Source: Utricularia gibba
Lineage: Eukaryota > Streptophyta > Magnoliopsida > Lamiales > Lentibulariaceae
Direction: 5' to 3'
DNA length: 21,023 nt
Assembly (NCBI GenBank): GCA_002189035.1
Contig: NEEC01000365.1
Span: 1-21,023, forward strand
The notes beneath the pieces are model-generated. The model did not search any database and was not told the DNA's origin. It worked only from the letters and a program-made list of their open reading frames with translations. A program made the position numbers and the translations under genes. The first letter of the stretch is position 1. Each line of letters opens with the position of its first letter. Positions 8,760 through 19,612 of the stretch are shown in pieces.

Positions 8760-9380
8760 TACATGGTTTTTCAAGGAACAGCTTCTCGTTTTGTGGCGGC
8801 CAGTCTCGCTAGGAACTTGGTCCGGGCCCGCGATTCTTTATGGCTCATGAGGACAAAAGGATGCAAATCGATGAATACAATGTTGCATTTGTTTAAATTG
8901 CGATATCACGTGCACCCCACATGATTTTTTCAACAACTTACTTTATACTTGAGCAGGCGGTCTTTGGGTGCACTGGAACGGGACAAAGGTAAGGTTTGGC
9001 TTGCAAGAGTTAGTTGTAGTCCGGCAAATAAAGTGATGTATTTATTATCGTTCGGTTTTCGGGGGCTGCCTACATGGTTTTTCAAGGAACCGCTTCTCGT
9101 TTTGTGGCGGCCAGTCTCGCTGGGAACTTGGTCCTTGACCCGATTCTGTATGGCTCATGAGGTCAACTGGATGCAAATCGATTAAAAAAATGATCATTTG
9201 TTTAAATTACGATGTCACGTGCACCCCACATGATTTTTTTAACAACATACTTTATACATGAGGAGGCGGTCTTGGGGGCACTTGGAACCGGAAAAAGGTC
9301 AGCTTAGGCCTTGGCCCAAAGTAAGTTGTAGCCGGCAAAGAAAGTGATGTATTTATTAACGTTCGGTTTTCGGTGTTGCC
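8760..9380 (+). repeat. HOR dimer 15, last of block I
   Basis: The A tail is alpha-like at the start (CAGG, GGGACAAAGG) and ends GCAAGAG. B has TTGACCCG, an A7 tract, GATCATTTG and GTAGCCGGC. Confidence 0.9.
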
Positions 9381-9687
9381 TACATGGTTTTTCAAGGAAC
9401 AGCTTCTCGTTTTGTGGCGGCCAGTCTCGCTAGGAACTTGGTCCGGGCCCCGATTCTTTATGGCTCATGAGGACAAAAGGATGCAAATCGATGAATACAA
9501 TGTTGCATTTGTTTAAATTGCGATATCACGTGCACCCCACATGATTTTTTCAACAACTTACTTTATACTTGAGAGGCGGTCTTTGGGGGCACTTGGAACG
9601 GAAAAAGGTCAGCTTAGGGCTTGGCCAAGTAAGTTGTAGCCCGGCAAATAAAGTGATGTATTTATTATCGTTCGGTTTTCGGGTGCC
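9381..9687 (+). repeat. Unpaired A monomer with mosaic tail (register break 1)
   Basis: The head is type A. The tail mixes B-type GGTCAGCTTAGG, GTAAG and GTAGCCCGGC with A-type CAAATAAAG and TTATCG, and ends CGGGTGCC. It is followed by another A-like monomer instead of a B. This is the first break in the A-B alternation. Confidence 0.85.
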
Positions 9688-10271
9688 TACATGGTTTTTC
9701 AAGGAACAGCTTCTCGTTTTGTGGCGGCCAGTCTCGCTGGAACTTGGTCCACCCGATTCTTTATGGCTCATGAGGACAAAGGATGCAAATCGATGAATAC
9801 AATGTTGCATTTGTTTAAATTGCGATATCACGTGCACCCCACATGATTTTTTCAACAACTTACTTTATACTTGAGTCTTGGGTGCACTGGAACGGACTAA
9901 GTTAGTTGTAGCCCGGCAAATAAAGTGATGTATTTATTATCGTTCGGTTTTCGGGGTGCCTACATGGTTTTTCAAGGAACCGCTTCTCGTTTTGTGGCGG
10001 CCAGTCTCGCTGGAACTTGGTCCTTGACCCGATTCTGTATGGCTCATGAGGTCAACTGGATGCAAATCGATTAAAAAAAATGATCCATTTGTTTAAATTA
10101 TGATGTCACGTGCACCCCACATGATTTTTTCAACAACTTACTTTATACATGAGAAGGCGGTCTTGGGGCACTTGGAACCGGAAAAAGATCAGCTTAGGCC
10201 TTGGCCCAAAGTAAGTTGTAGCCCGGCAAAGAAAGTGATGTATTTATTAACGTTCGGTTTTCGGTGTTGCC
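9688..10271 (+). repeat. HOR dimer 16, with the shortest monomer of the array (273 bp)
   Basis: The A-like monomer at 9688-9960 has B-like GCTGG but A-like TTCTTTATGG, GAGGACAAAGG and GATGAATAC, with GGTCCACCCG in between. After ACTTGAG it jumps to TCTTGGGTGCACTGG and ACGGACTAAGTTAG, so over 30 bases of the hypervariable segment are missing (near 9876). The B at 9961 has GATCCATTTG, TATGATGTC and a GATCAG tail. Confidence 0.85.
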
Positions 10272-10895
10272 TACATGGTTTTTCAAGGAACAGCTTCTCG
10301 TTTTGTGGCGGCCAGTCTCGCTAGGAACTTGGTCCGGGCCCGCGATTCTTTATGGCTCATGAGGACAAAAGGATGCAAATCGATGAATACAATGTTGCAT
10401 TTGTTTAAATTGCGATATCACGTGCACCCCACATGATTTTTTCAACAACTTACTTTATACTTGAGGAGGCGGTCTTGGGGGCACTTGGAACGGAAAAAGG
10501 TCAGCTTAGGCTTGGCCCAAAGTAAGTTGTAGTCCGGCAAATAAAGTGATGTATTTATTATCGTTCGGTTTTCGGGGCTGCCTACATGGTTTTTCAAGGA
10601 ACCGCTTCTCGTTTTGTGGCGGCCAGTCTCGCTGGGAACTTGGTCCTTGACCCCGATTCTGTATGGCTCATGAGGTCAACTGGATGCAAATCGATTAAAA
10701 AAAATGATGCATTTGTTTAAATTACGATGTCACGTGCACCCCACATGATTTTTTAACAACATACTTTATACATGAGAGGCGGTCTTGGGGGGCACTTGGA
10801 ACCGGAAAAAGGTCAGCTTAGGCCTTGGCCCAAAGTAAGTTGTAGCCCGGCAAAGAAAGTGATGTATTTATTAACGTTCGGTTTTCGGTGTTGCC
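10272..10895 (+). repeat. HOR dimer 17
   Basis: The A tail is B-like (GAGGAGG, CACTTGG, GGTCAGCTTAGG, GTAAG) until GTAG, then A-like TCCGGCAAATAAAG and TTATCG. The switch lies within about 15 bases. B has AGAGG and GGTCAG with six Gs. Confidence 0.9.
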
Positions 10896-11523
10896 TACAT
10901 GGTTTTTCAAGGAACAGCTTCTCGTTTTGTGGCGGCCAGTCTCGCTAGGAACTTGGTCCGGGCCCGCGATTCTTTATGGCTCATGAGGACAAAAGGATGC
11001 AAATCGATGAATACAATGTTGCATTTGTTTAAATTGCGATATCACGTGCACCCCACATGATTTTTTCAACAACTTACTTTATACTTGAGCAGGCGGTCTT
11101 TGGGTGCACCTGGAACGGGACAAAGGTAAGGTTTGGCTTGCCCGAGAGTTAGTTGTAGTCCGGCAAATAAAGTGATGTATTTATTATCGTTCGGTTTTCG
11201 GGGGCTGCCTACATGGTTTTTCAAGGAACCGCTTCTCGTTTTGTGGCGGCCAGTCTCGCTGGGAACTTGGTCCTTGACCCCGATTCTGTATGGCTCATGA
11301 GGTCAACTGGATGCAAATCGATTAAAAAAAATGATGCATTTGTTTAAATTACGATGTCACGTGCACCCCACATGATTTTTTTAACAACATACTTTATACA
11401 TGAGGAGGCGGTCTTGGGGGCACTTGGAACCGGAAAAAGGTCAGCTTAGGCCTTGGCCCAAAGTAAGTTGTAGCCCGGCAAAGAAAGTGATGTATTTATT
11501 AACGTTCGGTTTTCGGTGTTGCC
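10896..11523 (+). repeat. HOR dimer 18
   Basis: The A tail is alpha-like but ends GCCCGAGAG, a form shared with the A at 13694. B is GGTCAG with five Gs. Confidence 0.9.
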
Positions 11524-11834
11524 TACATGGTTTTTCAAGGAACAGCTTCTCGTTTTGTGGCGGCCAGTCTCGCTAGGAACTTGGTCCGGGCCCGCGATTC
11601 TTTATGGCTCATGAGGACAAAAGGATGCAAATCGATGAATACAATGTTGCATTTGTTTAAATTGCGATATCACGTGCACCCCACATGATTTTTTCAACAA
11701 CTTACTTTATACTTGAGAGGCGGTCTTGGGGGCACTTGGAACGGAAAAAGATCAGCTTAGGCCTTGGCCCAAAGTAAGTTGTAGCCCGGCAAAGAAAGTG
11801 ATGTATTTATTAACGTTCGGTTTTCGGTGTTGCC
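11524..11834 (+). repeat. A-head / B-tail chimeric monomer (register break 2)
   Basis: Type A marks run up to ACTTGAG near 11714. From there the tail is type B: AAGATCAGCTTAGG, GTAGCCCGGCAAAGAAAG, TTAACG and CGGTGTTGCC. The next monomer is A. This is the product expected from a crossover between an A and a B in the tail, which removes one B head and one A tail. Confidence 0.85.
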
Positions 11835-12441
11835 TACATGGTTTTTCAAGGAACAGCTTCTCGTTTTGTGGCGGCCAGTCTCGCTAGGAACTTGGTCCGG
11901 GCCCCGATTCTTTATGGCTCATGAGGACAAAAGGATGCAAATCGATGAAACAATGTTGCATTTGTTTAAATTGCGATATCACGTGCACCCCACATGATTT
12001 TTTCAACAACTTACTTTATACTTGAGGAGGCGGTCTTGGGTGCACTGGAACGGAAAAGGTTGGCCAAGTAGTTGTAGTCCGGCAAATAAAGTGATGTATT
12101 TATTATCGTTCGGTTTTCGGGGGCTGCCTACATGGTTTTTCAAGGAACCGCTTCTCGTTTTGTGGCGGCCAGTCTCGCTGGGAACTTGGTCCTTGACCCC
12201 GATTCTGTATGGCTCATGAGGTCAACTGGATGCAAATCGATTAAAAAAATGATGCATTTGTTTAAATTATGATGTCACGTGCACCCCACATGATTTTTTC
12301 AACAACTTACTTTATACTGAGAAGGCGGTCTTTGGGTGCACTTGGAACCGGAAAAAGATCAGCTTAGGCCTTGGCCCAAAGTAAGTTGTAGCCCGGCAAA
12401 GAAAGTGATGTATTTATTAACGTTCGGTTTTCGGTGTTGCC
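11835..12441 (+). repeat. HOR dimer 19, with a 294-bp A monomer
   Basis: The A at 11835-12128 has GGGCCCCG, GATGAAACAATG and a hypervariable segment cut to about 45 bases (near 12025-12069: CTTGGGTGCACTGG, AAAAGGTTGGCCAAG). The B at 12129 has TATGATGTC, TTTTTTCAACAAC, ACTGAGAAGG, GGGTGCACTTGG and GATCAG. Confidence 0.9.
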
Positions 12442-13070
12442 TACATGGTTTTTCAAGGAACAGCTTCTCGTTTTGTGGCGGCCAGTCTCGCTAGGAACTT
12501 GGTCCGGGCCCGCGATTCTTTATGGCTCATGAGGACAAAAGGATGCAAATCGATGAATACAATGTTGCATTTGTTTAAATTGCGATATCACGTGCACCCC
12601 ACATGATTTTTTCAACAACTTACTTTATACTTGAGCAGGCGGTCTTTGGGTGCACTGGAACGGGACAAAGGTAAGGTTTGGCTTGCACCGAGAGTTAGTT
12701 GTAGTCCGGCAAATAAAGTGATGTATTTATTATCGTTCGGTTTTCGGGGGCTGCCTACATGGTTTTTCAAGGAACCGCTTCTCGTTTTGTGGCGGCCAGT
12801 CTCGCTGGGAACTTGGTCCTTGACCCCGATTCTGTATGGCTCATGAGGTCAACTGGATGCAAATCGATTAAAAAAAATGATGCATTTGTTTAAATTACGA
12901 TGTCACGTGCACCCCACATGATTTTTTTAACAACATACTTTATACATGAGGAGGCGGTCTTGGGGGGCACTTGGAACCGGAAAAAGGTCAGCTTAGGCCT
13001 TGGCCCAAAGTAAGTTGTAGCCCGGCAAAGAAAGTGATGTATTTATTAACGTTCGGTTTTCGGTGTTGCC
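12442..13070 (+). repeat. HOR dimer 20
   Basis: The A tail is alpha except GCACTGG for GCACCTGG. B is GGTCAG with six Gs. Confidence 0.9.
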
Positions 13071-13693
13071 TACATGGTTTTTCAAGGAACAGCTTCTCGT
13101 TTTGTGGCGGCCAGTCTCGCTAGGAACTTGGTCCGGGCCCGCGATTCTTTATGGCTCATGAGGACAAAAGGATGCAAATCGATGAATACAATGTTGCATT
13201 TGTTTAAATTGCGATATCACGTGCACCCCACATGATTTTTTCAACAACTTACTTTATACTTGAGAGGCGGTCTTTGGGTGCACTTGGAACGGAAAAGGTA
13301 AGGTTTGGCTTGCCCAAGTTAGTTGTAGTCCGGCAAATAAAGTGATGTATTTATTATCGTTCGGTTTTCGGGGGCTGCCTACATGGTTTTTCAAGGAACC
13401 GCTTCTCGTTTTGTGGCGGCCAGTCTCGCTGGGAACTTGGTCCTTGACCCCGATTCTGTATGGCTCATGAGGTCAACTGGATGCAAATCGATTAAAAAAA
13501 ATGATGCATTTGTTTAAATTACGATGTCACGTGCACCCCACATGATTTTTTTAACAACATACTTTATACTGAGGAGGCGGTCTTGGGGGGCACTTGGAAC
13601 CGGAAAAAGGTCAGCTTAGGCCTTGGCCCAAAGTAAGTTGTAGCCCGGCAAAGAAAGTGATGTATTTATTAACGTTCGGTTTTCGGTGTTGCC
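13071..13693 (+). repeat. HOR dimer 21
   Basis: The A tail has AGG, GGGTGCACTTGG, ACGGAAAAGG and GCCCAAG. B has TTATACTGAGGAGG, with one base lost, and GGTCAG. Confidence 0.9.
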
Positions 13694-14322
13694 TACATGG
13701 TTTTTCAAGGAACAGCTTCTCGTTTTGTGGCGGCCAGTCTCGCTAGGAACTTGGTCCGGGCCCGCGATTCTTTATGGCTCATGAGGACAAAAGGATGCAA
13801 ATCGATGAATACAATGTTGCATTTGTTTAAATTGCGATATCACGTGCACCCCACATGATTTTTTCAACAACTTACTTTATACTTGAGCAGGCGGTCTTTG
13901 GGTGCACCTGGAACGGGACAAAGGTAAGGTTTGGCTTGCCCGAGAGTTAGTTGTAGTCCGGCAAATAAAGTGATGTATTTATTATCGTTCGGTTTTCGGG
14001 GGCTGCCTACATGGTTTTTCAAGGAACCGCTTCTCGTTTTGTGGCGGCCAGTCTCGCTGGGAACTTGGTCCTTGACCCCGATTCTGTATGGCTCATGAGG
14101 TCAACTGGATGCAAATCGATTAAAAAAAATGATGCATTTGTTTAAATTACGATGTCACGTGCACCCCACATGATTTTTTTAACAACATACTTTATACATG
14201 AGGAGGCGGTCTTGGGGGGCACTTGGAACCGGAAAAAGGTCAGCTTAGGCCTTGGCCCAAAGTAAGTTGTAGCCCGGCAAAGAAAGTGATGTATTTATTA
14301 ACGTTCGGTTTTCGGTGTTGCC
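13694..14322 (+). repeat. HOR dimer 22
   Basis: The A tail ends GCCCGAGAG as in dimer 18. B is standard GGTCAG with six Gs. Confidence 0.9.
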
Positions 14323-14949
14323 TACATGGTTTTTCAAGGAACAGCTTCTCGTTTTGTGGCGGCCAGTCTCGCTAGGAACTTGGTCCGGGCCCGCGATTCT
14401 TTATGGCTCATGAGGACAAAAGGATGCAAATCGATGAATACAATGTTGCATTTGTTTAAATTGCGATATCACGTGCACCCCACATGATTTTTTCAACAAC
14501 TTACTTTATACTTGAGGAGGCGGTCTTTGGGTGCACCTGAACGGACAAAGGTAAGGTTTGGCTTGCACCGAGAGTTAGTTGTAGTCCGGCAAATAAAGTG
14601 ATGTATTTATTATCGTTCGGTTTTCGGGGGCTGCCTACATGGTTTTTCAAGGAACCGCTTCTCGTTTTGTGGCGGCCAGTCTCGCTGGGAACTTGGTCCT
14701 TGACCCCGATTCTGTATGGCTCATGAGGTCAACTGGATGCAAATCGATTAAAAAAAATGATCCATTTGTTTAAATTATGATGTCACGTGCACCCCACATG
14801 ATTTTTTCAACAACTTACTTTATACTGAGAAGGCGGTCTTTGGGTGCACTTGGAACCGGAAAAAGATCAGCTTAGGCCTTGGCCCAAAGTAAGTTGTAGC
14901 CCGGCAAAGAAAGTGATGTATTTATTAACGTTCGGTTTTCGGTGTTGCC
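14323..14949 (+). repeat. HOR dimer 23
   Basis: The A tail has GAGGAGG, GCACCTGAACGG and GCACCGAGAG. B has GATCCATTTG and TATGATGTC, and its ACTGAGAAGG...GGGTGCACTTGG...GATCAG tail matches the B at 12129, four dimers (2507 bp) upstream. Confidence 0.9.
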
Positions 14950-15564
14950 TACATGGTTTTTCAAGGAACAGCTTCTCGTTTTGTGGCGGCCAGTCTCGCT
15001 AGGAACTTGGTCCGGGCCCGCGATTCTTTATGGCTCATGAGGACAAAAGGATGCAAATCGATGAATACAATGTTGCATTTGTTTAAATTGCGATATCACG
15101 TGCACCCCACATGATTTTTTCAACAACTTACTTTATACTTGAGAGGCGGTCTTTGGTGCACTGGAACGGGAAAAGGTCTTTGGCTTGCCCAGAGTAGTTG
15201 TAGTCCGGCAAATAAAGTGATGTATTTATTATCGTTCGGTTTTCGGGGGCTGCCTACATGGTTTTTCAAGGAACCTTCTCGTTTTGTGGCGGCCAGTCTC
15301 GCTGGGAACTTGGTCCTTGACCCCGATTCTGTATGGCTCATGAGGTCAACTGGATGCAAATCGATTAAAAAAAATGATGCATTTGTTTAAATTACGATGT
15401 CACGTGCACCCCACATGATTTTTTCAACAACTACTTTATACTTGAGAAGGCGGTCTTTGGGGCACTTGGAACCGGAAAAAGATCAGCTTAGGCCTTGGCC
15501 CAAAGTAAGTTGTAGCCCGGCAAAGAAAGTGATGTATTTATTAACGTTCGGTTTTCGTGTTGCC
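14950..15564 (+). repeat. HOR dimer 24
   Basis: The A tail is unusual: CTTTGGTGCACTGG, GGGAAAAGGTCTTTGG, CCCAGAGTAG. B lost two bases in GGAACCTTCTCG, has TTTTTTCAAC and GATCAG, and ends TTTTCGTGTTGCC. At 615 bp it is short. Confidence 0.9.
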
Positions 15565-16187
15565 TACATGGTTTTTCAAGGAACAGCTTCTCGTTTTGTG
15601 GCGGCCAGTCTCGCTAGGAACTTGGTCCGGGCCCGCGATTCTTTATGGCTCATGAGGACAAAAGGATGCAAATCGATGAATACAATGTTGCATTTGTTTA
15701 AATTGCGATATCACGTGCACCCCACATGATTTTTTCAACAACTTACTTTATACTGAGCAGGCGGTCTTTGGGGGCACTTGGAACGGAAAAAGGTAGGTTT
15801 GGCTTGCCCAAGTTAGTTGTAGTCCGGCAAATAAAGTGATGTATTTATTATCGTTCGGTTTTCGGGGGCTGCCTACATGGTTTTTCAAGGAACCGCTTCT
15901 CGTTTTGTGGCGGCCAGTCTCGCTGGGAACTTGGTCCTTGACCCCGATTCTGTATGGCTCATGAGGTCAACTGGATGCAAATCGATTAAAAAAAATGATG
16001 CATTTGTTTAAATTACGATGTCACGTGCACCCCACATGATTTTTTTAACAACATACTTTATACATGAGGAGGCGGTCTTGGGGGCACTTGGAACCGGAAA
16101 AAGGTCAGCTTAGGCCTTGGCCCAAAGTAAGTTGTAGCCCGGCAAAGAAAGTGATGTATTTATTAACGTTCGGTTTTCGGTGTTGCC
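15565..16187 (+). repeat. HOR dimer 25
   Basis: The A tail has ATACTGAGCAGG, GGGGGCACTTGG and GCCCAAG. B is GGTCAG with five Gs. Confidence 0.9.
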
Positions 16188-16810
16188 TACATGGTTTTTC
16201 AAGGAACAGCTTCTCGTTTTGTGGCGGCCAGTCTCGCTAGGAACTTGGTCCGGGCCCGCGATTCTTTATGGCTCATGAGGACAAAAGGATGCAAATCGAT
16301 GAATACAATGTTGCATTTGTTTAAATTGCGATATCACGTGCACCCCACATGATTTTTTCAACAACTTACTTTATACTTGAGGAGGCGGTCTTTGGGTGCA
16401 CTTGGAACGGAAAAAGATCAGGGCTTGGCCCAAGTAAGTTGTAGTCCGGCAAATAAAGTGATGTATTTATTATCGTTCGGTTTTCGGGGGCTGCCTACAT
16501 GGTTTTTCAAGGAACCGCTTCTCGTTTTGTGGCGGCCAGTCTCGCTGGGAACTTGGTCCTTGACCCCGATTCTGTATGGCTCATGAGGTCAACTGGATGC
16601 AAATCGATTAAAAAAAATGATGCATTTGTTTAAATTACGATGTCACGTGCACCCCACATGATTTTTTTAACAACATACTTTATACATGAGAGGCGGTCTT
16701 TGGGGGGCACTTGGAACCGGAAAAAGATCAGCTTAGGCCTTGGCCCAAAGTAAGTTGTAGCCCGGCAAAGAAAGTGATGTATTTATTAACGTTCGGTTTT
16801 CGGTGTTGCC
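16188..16810 (+). repeat. HOR dimer 26
   Basis: The A tail is mosaic: B-like AAAAAGATCAGGGCTTGG and GTAAG, then A-like TCCGGCAAATAAAG. B has AGAGG, CTTTGGGGGGCAC and GATCAG. Confidence 0.9.
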
Positions 16811-17116
16811 TACATGGTTTTTCAAGGAACAGCTTCTCGTTTTGTGGCGGCCAGTCTCGCTAGGAACTTGGTCCGGGCCCGCGATTCTTTATGGCTCATG
16901 AGGACAAAAGGATGCAAATCGATGAATACAATGTTGCATTTGTTTAAATTGCGATATCACGTGCACCCCACATGATTTTTTCAACAACTTACTTTATACT
17001 GAGGAGGCGGTCTTGGGGACTTGGAACGGAAAAAAGGTCAGGTTAGGCTTGCCAAAGTAAGTTGTAGCCCGGCAAAGAAAGTGATGTATTTATTAACGTT
17101 CGGTTTTCGGGTTGCC
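16811..17116 (+). repeat. A-head / B-tail chimeric monomer (register break 3)
   Basis: The type A head is followed by ACTGAGGAGG, a shortened GGGGACTTGG, GGTCAGGTTAGG, B-type GTAGCCCGGCAAAGAAAG and TTAACG, and CGGGTTGCC. The next monomer (17117) is A. This is the same kind of junction as at 11524, but the tail differs in detail, so the two look like separate events or have diverged since. Confidence 0.85.
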
Positions 17117-17741
17117 TACATGGTTTTTCAAGGAACAGCTTCTCGTTTTGTGGCGGCCAGTCTCGCTAGGAACTTGGTCCGGGCCCCGATTCTTATGGCT
17201 CATGAGGACAAAGGATGCAAATCGATGAATACAATGTTGCATTTGTTTAAATTGCGATATCACGTGCACCCCACATGATTTTTTTCAACAACTTACTTTA
17301 TACTTGAGCAGGCGGTCTTTGGGTGCACCTGGAACGGGACAAAGGTAAGGTTTGGCTTGCACCGAGAGTTAGTTGTAGTCCGGCAAATAAAGTGATGTAT
17401 TTATTATCGTTCGGTTTTCGGGGGCTGCCTACATGGTTTTTCAAGGAACCGCTTCTCGTTTTGTGGCGGCCAGTCTCGCTGGGAACTTGGTCCTTGACCC
17501 CGATTCTGTATGGCTCATGAGGTCAACTGGATGCAAATCGATTAAAAAAAATGATCATTTGTTTAAATTACGATGTCACGTGCACCCCACATGATTTTTT
17601 TAACAACTTACTTTATACTTGAGAAGGCGGTCTTTGGGGCACTTGGAACCGGAAAAAGATCAGCTTAGGCCTTGGCCCAAAGTAAGTTGTAGCCCGGCAA
17701 AGAAAGTGATGTATTTTTAACGTTCGGTTTTCGGTGTTGCC
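17117..17741 (+). repeat. HOR dimer 27
   Basis: A has GGGCCCCG, TTCTTATGG, an extra T before CAACAAC and an alpha tail. B has GATCATTTG, ACTTGAGAAGG and GATCAG, and GTATTTTTAACG (three bases lost). Confidence 0.9.
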
Positions 17742-18365
17742 TACATGGTTTTTCAAGGAACAGCTTCTCGTTTTGTGGCGGCCAGTCTCGCTAGGAACTT
17801 GGTCCGGGCCCGCGATTCTTTATGGCTCATGAGGACAAAAGGATGCAAATCGATGAAACAATGTTGCATTTGTTTAAATTGCGATATCACGTGCACCCCA
17901 CATGATTTTTTCAACAACTTACTTTATACTTGAGAGGCGGTCTTTGGGTGCACCTGGAACGGGACAAAGGTAAGGTTTGGCTTGCACCGAGAGTTAGTTG
18001 TAGTCCGGCAAATAAGTGATGTATTTATTATCGTTCGGTTTTCGGGGGCTGCCTACATGGTTTTTCAAGGAACCGCTTCTCGTTTGTGGCGGCCAGTCTC
18101 GCTGGGAACTTGGTCCTTGACCCCGATTCTGTATGGCTCATGAGGTCAACTGGATGCAAATCGATTAAAAAAAATGATCCATTTGTTTAAATTATGATGT
18201 CACGTGCACCCCACATGATTTTTTCAACAACTTACTTTATACTTGAGAAGGCGGTCTTGGGTGCACTTGGAACCGGAAAAAGATCAGCTTAGGCCTGGCC
18301 CAAAGTAAGTTGTAGCCCGGCAAAGAAAGTGATGTATTTATTAACGTTCGGTTTTCGGTGTTGCC
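17742..18365 (+). repeat. HOR dimer 28
   Basis: A has GATGAAACAATG, an alpha tail lacking its first C, and CAAATAAGTG. B has CGTTTGTGG, GATCCATTTG, TATGATGTC, GATCAG and TTAGGCCTGGCC. Confidence 0.9.
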
Positions 18366-18990
18366 TACATGGTTTTTCAAGGAACAGCTTCTCGTTTTGT
18401 GCGGCCAGTCTCGCTAGGAACTTGGTCCGGGCCCGCGATTCTTTATGGCTCATGAGGACAAAAGGATGCAAATCGATGAATACAATGTTGCATTTGTTTA
18501 AATTGCGATATCACGTGCACCCCACATGATTTTTTCAACAACTTACTTTATACTTGAGCAGGCGGTCTTTGGGTGCACCTGGAACGGGACAAAGGTAAGG
18601 TTTGGCTTGCACCGAGAGTTAGTTGTAGTCCGGCAAATAAAGTGATGTATTTATTATCGTTCGGTTTTCGGGGCTGCCTACATGGTTTTTCAAGGAACCG
18701 CTTCTCGTTTTGTGGCGGCCAGTCTCGCTGGGAACTTGGTCCTTGACCCGATTCTGTATGGCTCATGAGGTCAACTGGATGCAAATCGATTAAAAAAAAT
18801 GATGCATTTGTTTAAATTATGATGTCACGTGCACCCCACATGATTTTTTCAACAACTTACTTTATACTTGAGAAGGCGGTCTTTGGGGCACTTGGAACCG
18901 GAAAAAGATCAGCTTAGGCCTTGGCCCAAAGTAAGTTGTAGCCCGGCAAAGAAAGTGATGTATTTATTAACGTTCGGTTTTCGTGTTGCC
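18366..18990 (+). repeat. HOR dimer 29
   Basis: A has TTTTGTGCGGCC (one G lost) and an alpha tail ending TTCGGGGCTGCC. B has TATGATGTC, GAGAAGG and GATCAG, and ends TTTTCGTGTTGCC. Confidence 0.9.
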
Positions 18991-19612
18991 TACATGGTTT
19001 TTCAAGGAACAGCTTCTCGTTTTGTGGCGGCCAGTCTCGCTAGGAACTTGGTCCGGGCCCGCGATTCTTTATGGCTCATGAGGACAAAGGATGCAAATCG
19101 ATGAATACAATGTTGCATTTGTTTAAATTGCGATATCACGTGCACCCACATGATTTTTTCAACAACTTACTTTATACTTGAGCAGGCGGTCTTTGGGTGC
19201 ACCTGGAACGGGACAAAGGTAAGGTTTGGCTTGCACCGAGAGTTAGTTGTAGTCCGGCAAATAAAGTGATGTATTTATTATCGTTCGGTTTTCGGGGGCT
19301 GCCTACATGGTTTTTCAAGGAACCGCTTCTCGTTTTGTGGCGGCCAGTCTCGCTGGGAACTTGGTCCTTGACCCGATTCTGTATGGCTCATGAGGTCAAC
19401 TGGATGCAAATCGATTAAAAAAAATGATCATTTGTTTAAATTACGATGTCACGTGCACCCCACATGATTTTTTTAACAACTACTTTATACTGAGAGCGGT
19501 CTTTGGGGGCACTTGGAACCGGAAAAAGATCAGCTTAGGCCTTGGCCCAAAGTAAGTTGTAGCCCGGCAAAGAAAGTGATGTATTTATTAACGTTCGGTT
19601 TTCGGTGTTGCC
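18991..19612 (+). repeat. HOR dimer 30
   Basis: A has GAGGACAAAGG, GCACCCACATG and an alpha tail. B has TTGACCCG, GATCATTTG, ACTGAGAGCGG and GATCAG. Confidence 0.9.

Larger units (their letters stand above)
1..9380 (+). repeat. Block I: 15 regular A-B dimers
   Basis: Dimer lengths read from the start list are 618-631 bp. Alternation is strict. A tails vary from copy to copy while B tails are almost all the GGTCAG form, with exceptions at 5325 and 6577. No other sequence is present. Confidence 0.95.
9961..11523 (+). repeat. Block II: regular B-A-B-A-B stretch
   Basis: Five monomers (9961 B, 10272 A, 10583 B, 10896 A, 11210 B) in normal alternation lie between the first and second register breaks. 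Nothing else is present. Confidence 0.9.
12129..16810 (+). repeat. Block III: 15 monomers in regular alternation
   Basis: The block starts and ends with B (12129 to 16496). GGTCAG and GATCAG B tails are mixed: GATCAG at 12129, 14636, 15255 and 16496, GGTCAG at 12756, 13380, 14008 and 15874. Nothing other than the satellite is present. Confidence 0.93.

Noticed and set aside
9550-9858. Minus-strand open frame of 102 codons
   Set aside because: It is the reverse strand of the mosaic monomers at register break 1; it is open there only because of local indels and is absent from regular copies.
15397-15729. Longest open frame on the plus strand, 110 codons
   Set aside because: It is made wholly of satellite sequence, crosses from a B monomer into an A monomer, and parts of it recur with the repeat while single-base indels break it in other copies. 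No known domain.
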